64,000 nucleotides of DNA, taken from NCBI RefSeq assembly GCF_000092865.1, contig NC_014151.1, positions 124,001-188,000 on the forward strand. The letters are read 5' to 3'. Within the stretch, counting starts at the first letter, position 1. Every line of letters begins with the position of its first letter. The position numbers were made by a program, and so were the translations under genes. Positions 61,444 through 64,000 of the stretch are shown piece after piece. A model generated the notes under the pieces. The model had not been told where the DNA came from. It ran no database searches and saw only the letters and a program-made list of their open reading frames with translations. The DNA is from Cellulomonas flavigena DSM 20109. GTDB lineage: Bacteria > Actinomycetota > Actinomycetes > Actinomycetales > Cellulomonadaceae.

Positions 61444-62760
61444 TCAGTGCGCGTGCCCGTGCCCGTGCCCGTGCCCGGACCGGTTCGGCGGTGCGCCGAC
61501 GGCCGCGACGGCCGCCACGACGGTCGTCAGCGGGATCGCCAGCACCAGGCCCGTCGCCCCCGCGAGGGTGCGGACGATCTCCTCGGCGAACGCGCCGCTG
61601 GTCAGCGTGACGAGCAGCGGCTGGTCGTACAGCTCGAGCAGCAGCAGCAGGGGCAGGGACGCGCCCGCGTACGCGAACGCGATCGTGTAGACGGTGGACG
61701 CGATGTGGTCGCGGCCGATGCGCATGCCGCGCGCGGTCAGCGTGCGCCACGACGCGGACGGGTCGGCGGCGCGCAGCTCCCACACTGCCGACGCCTGCGT
61801 GATCGTCACGTCGTTGAGCACGCCGATGCCGGCGAGCACGACGCCGCAGAGGAACACCCCGCGCAGCACGTCGACACCGTCCGCGCCGAGCGCCCGGGCG
61901 AGGGCGAAGGTGTCCTCCGACGTCACGGGCTGCAGCCGTGCCGCGTGCGCGCCCAGCAGCCCCAGCCCCGTGACCATGGCGAGGCCCAGGAGCGTGCCGA
62001 CCAGGGCGGTCGTGGTGCGCACCGAGACACCGTGCGCGAGGTACAGGACGACGACGACGATGACGGTCGACCCGGACAGCGCGACCCCGAGCCCGTCATG
62101 ACCCGCGACCAGGGCGGGCAGGACGTAGGCCCCGAGCACGAGGAACGCCAGCGCGAGGCCGACCAGCGCCCGGAGCCCCCGCAGGCCCGCGACGAGCGTC
62201 GTGACCAGCGCGAACGCGAGCGCGAACGTCCCCAGGGGGAGGGTGCGGTCCATGTCGTGCCACGCCCACACCTCGGGCTCGCCGTCCTGCGCGGGGTAGC
62301 GCTCGAGCAGCACGCGCGTGCCGGGCGGCACGTCCGTCGAGGTCACGCCGCTCGTGGCGAGGACGTCGACCTCGCGCCCGCCGGTGGTGCGCGCGGTGAC
62401 CTCCAGGCAGTCGACCGTGGGCGGGACGGTCCCGTCGGGCAGGACGTCCTCGATGGTGCCGTCGCACGACCGCATGCGGGAGTCGACGACCTGCGCGCCG
62501 ACGTAGTGGACGCCGGGGTCGACCAGGCCCGTCTCCGGCCCGTCGCCGCTGGGCCAGGTCAGCACCATCCCGACCGCCGCCGCGACGGCGGCGACGACCA
62601 CGACCACGGCGAGCACGAGCCGCGTCGGCTCCCGCCGCGCACCTGGCCCGAGCGCGCTCGTGGGTGGCACCGACGGCGAGGCGGGCTGTGCGGACGGCGA
62701 GTCGGGCTGTGCGGACGGCGAGTCGGGCTGTGGGGACGGCGTGGGTTCGTTCGAGCTCAC
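61444..62760 (-). CDS. YibE/F family membrane protein
   Basis: A 438-aa protein. The GTG start lies behind GGGGAGGAT. The first 45 residues are a Pro/Ser-rich repeat (SPSAQPD, from a 21-bp DNA repeat), then one membrane segment and an extracytoplasmic beta domain to about residue 195. Then come seven to eight segments (LGTFALAFALVTTLVAGLRG, FLVLGAYVLPALVAGHDGLG, GVFLCGVVLAGIGVLNDVTI). GVLNDVTITQA and GRDHIASTVYTIAFAYAGAS are typical of YibE/F. The very C-terminus is GHGHGHGHAH, a possible metal site. It lies next to a zinc-metallochaperone gene on the same strand. Family function is not settled. Confidence 0.88.
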   Translation of the reverse strand: MSSNEPTPSPQPDSPSAQPDSPSAQPASPSVPPTSALGPGARREPTRLVLAVVVVVAAVAAAVGMVLTWPSGDGPETGLVDPGVHYVGAQVVDSRMRSCDGTIEDVLPDGTVPPTVDCLEVTARTTGGREVDVLATSGVTSTDVPPGTRVLLERYPAQDGEPEVWAWHDMDRTLPLGTFALAFALVTTLVAGLRGLRALVGLALAFLVLGAYVLPALVAGHDGLGVALSGSTVIVVVVLYLAHGVSVRTTTALVGTLLGLAMVTGLGLLGAHAARLQPVTSEDTFALARALGADGVDVLRGVFLCGVVLAGIGVLNDVTITQASAVWELRAADPSASWRTLTARGMRIGRDHIASTVYTIAFAYAGASLPLLLLLELYDQPLLVTLTSGAFAEEIVRTLAGATGLVLAIPLTTVVAAVAAVGAPPNRSGHGHGHGHAH

Positions 62761-62805
62761 GCCCCGATCCTCCCCCGACCGCCACCCCGCCGGGGGCACG
62801 ACGCC

Positions 62806-62910
62806 CCCACCCCAGCCCGCGAGAGAGCCATCCAGCCCCACCCCAGCCCGCGAGAGAGCAATCTGGTCACGAGGAGATGACGGGATTGCTCTCTCGGCCC
62901 AGGGGGTGGG
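62806..62910. repeat. Three-copy 27-bp element, two direct and one inverted, forming a hairpin
   Basis: CCCACCCCAGCCCGCGAGAG is present at 62806 and again at 62837, both continuing AGC(C/A)ATC; the reverse copy runs 62884-62910. The second and third copies form a perfect 13-bp stem CGAGAGAGCAATC / GATTGCTCTCTCG (62851-62863, 62884-62896) with a 20-base loop. It lies between the AztD gene stop and the YibE/F gene start, so it can end the aztD transcript. Confidence 0.75.
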
Positions 62911-64000
62911 TCAGTGGGAGTGCGTGGGGGCTGTGCCGCCCGGGGCGACGGTGAGCTCGTCGGGGACGACGTCGAGGCGGGCCGAGCGGTAGACCTCGCC
63001 CGTCAGGACGTCGACGGCGTGGATGCTGCGGGTGGCGGGCTCGGTGACGTAGGCGGTGCCGTCGTGGACGCGGACCGCGGGACGCGGCGTCTGCCACTCG
63101 GCCGGCTCCTCCCACGGCGCGACGACGGGGACGGACCGGACCAGCGCACCGGTCTCGGGGTCGATGACGTGCAGCGCGCCGTCGGTGCCGAGTACGAGCG
63201 CCTCGCCGGCGTCGCCGCGCGCCAGGGGGCGGAACGTGTAGGACGCGGGCAGGTCGACGAGCCGCAGTGTGGCGGTGCGGGTGTCGACGAGGGACACGCG
63301 GGTGGGCCGCTCGAGGTCGGCGTCGGGGTCGGACTTGTAGTCGCCGAGCACGACGGGCGAGGCGTCGCTGCCGGCCTGGTTGCCGATGCGGCCGTACGGG
63401 TCCGGGCTCGTGACGTGCGTGAAGGTGCCGTCGCGGTAGAGCAGCACGCCGTTCTCGCAGCCGATGGCGACGACGTCGTCCGCGGCGACCGACTCGCCGT
63501 GGACGCCGGGGCACTCGTCGGACGCGGCGATCTCGCGGCCGTCGGCGTCGAGCGCCCGGGCGCCGGTGCGCGCGTCCTCGGTGCCGTCCGAGACGACGAG
63601 CGTGCCGTCGTGCAGCTCGACGGCCACGCCGTGGTGCGCGTGCGGCGTCGTGTGGGTACGGGCGCCGGCCGCGTCGTCGGGCCCGTGGGCGACGTCGCCG
63701 GCGTCGAGCGCGGTGACGGTGCCGGTGCCGTCGTCGAACAGCACCGTGCGGCCGTCGTGCACGACGACGTGGCCGGGGGTGACGGCCGGGTACGTGACGT
63801 CGGTGAGCAGCGGGTCGACCGTGAAGTGGTGCGCGTGGTCGCCGTGCTCGTCGCTCCACGTGCCCGCGTCGAGCAGGCGGAAGCCCTCGGCGGTGCTGAC
63901 GACGACGTGGCGACCGTCACCGGCCGGGTTGAGGCGCAGGTAGCCGTCGAGGGGCAGGTCGGCGACGACCTCGAGGGTCGTGGCGTCGAGCACCTGCACG
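62911..64000 (-). CDS. aztD: AztD-type zinc metallochaperone (3' part, runs past the right edge)
   Basis: The last 362 residues or so of a secreted or periplasmic beta-propeller protein; the start is outside the window. Typical AztD parts are DGYLRLNPAGDGRHVVVSTA, a His-rich EHGDHAHHF, PGHVVVHDGRTVLFDDGTGT, then ASDECPGVHGESVAADDVV, GRIGNQAGSDASPVVLGDYK and TEPATRSIHAVDVLTGEV. AztD hands zinc to the AztC binding protein of the AztABC importer (known of the family), whose genes would lie to the right. A His-rich segment, TTPHAHHGVA, adds to the metal-binding picture. Confidence 0.88.
   Translation of the reverse strand, partial: VQVLDATTLEVVADLPLDGYLRLNPAGDGRHVVVSTAEGFRLLDAGTWSDEHGDHAHHFTVDPLLTDVTYPAVTPGHVVVHDGRTVLFDDGTGTVTALDAGDVAHGPDDAAGARTHTTPHAHHGVAVELHDGTLVVSDGTEDARTGARALDADGREIAASDECPGVHGESVAADDVVAIGCENGVLLYRDGTFTHVTSPDPYGRIGNQAGSDASPVVLGDYKSDPDADLERPTRVSLVDTRTATLRLVDLPASYTFRPLARGDAGEALVLGTDGALHVIDPETGALVRSVPVVAPWEEPAEWQTPRPAVRVHDGTAYVTEPATRSIHAVDVLTGEVYRSARLDVVPDELTVAPGGTAPTHSH

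Overview
The window is very GC-rich actinobacterial chromosome. Gene content points to Cellulomonas or a close relative. There is a secreted GH9 cellulase with CBM3 and CBM2 modules, and a cellobiose phosphorylase with the Cellulomonas-type sequence and a CebR-like operator. There are also many GTG starts, GTGA/ATGA start-stop overlaps and leaderless-type promoters. I see no rRNA or tRNA gene, integrase, IS element or CRISPR array; this is mostly core chromosome with a few decaying or duplicated loci.

Layout. 1-4.3 kb: the 5' part of a PatB/MalY-type aminotransferase, then a tightly packed minus-strand operon of a 98-aa secreted peptide, a lipoprotein, a peptidoglycan-binding-type fusion protein, an ABC ATPase and a MacB/FtsX-type permease. 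4.3-8.0 kb: metF-metE behind a SAM riboswitch and a 31-codon upstream ORF. 8-12.8 kb: tag, a secreted M15 carboxypeptidase with seven C-terminal repeats, and the actinobacterial trio SCO1664-like / DUF3090 / histidine phosphatase. 12.8-17.5 kb: a very large HrpA helicase. 17.7-23.7 kb: a tandem pair of small membrane proteins, a DUF1361 / solute-binding lipoprotein / CDF transporter operon, a broken lipase and a YbaK-type deacylase. 23.9-28.7 kb: a STAS protein and sbcDC.

29-37 kb: a DUF2993 protein, an M50-type membrane protease running in frame into an IclR regulator with no stop between them, a secreted HNH nuclease, an APC transporter, and an NfeD-like protein followed by flotillin. 37.0-37.6 kb holds a 74-bp tandem repeat. 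37.6-47.5 kb: a GH31 glycosidase, an S33 peptidase, two tiny membrane proteins with strong ribosome sites, an OmpA-like lipoprotein with a truncated tandem copy, and the GH9 cellulase. 47.5-56.3 kb: an orphan nrdI, a secreted M28 peptidase, an ABC exporter with XRE regulator behind a palindrome, an S9 peptidase and dcd. 56.4-60.2 kb: the cellobiose phosphorylase / aldose 1-epimerase operon. The right end has a double-GNAT protein, a YibE/F membrane protein and the C-terminal part of an AztD-type zinc metallochaperone.

Working together: the GH9 enzyme releases cellobiose outside the cell, and the phosphorylase converts it inside to glucose 1-phosphate plus glucose, with the epimerase interconverting anomers. 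MetF and MetE make methionine and are switched by SAM. The first operon looks like a secretion or immunity system for a small Tyr/Trp-rich peptide and is the best candidate for something undescribed.
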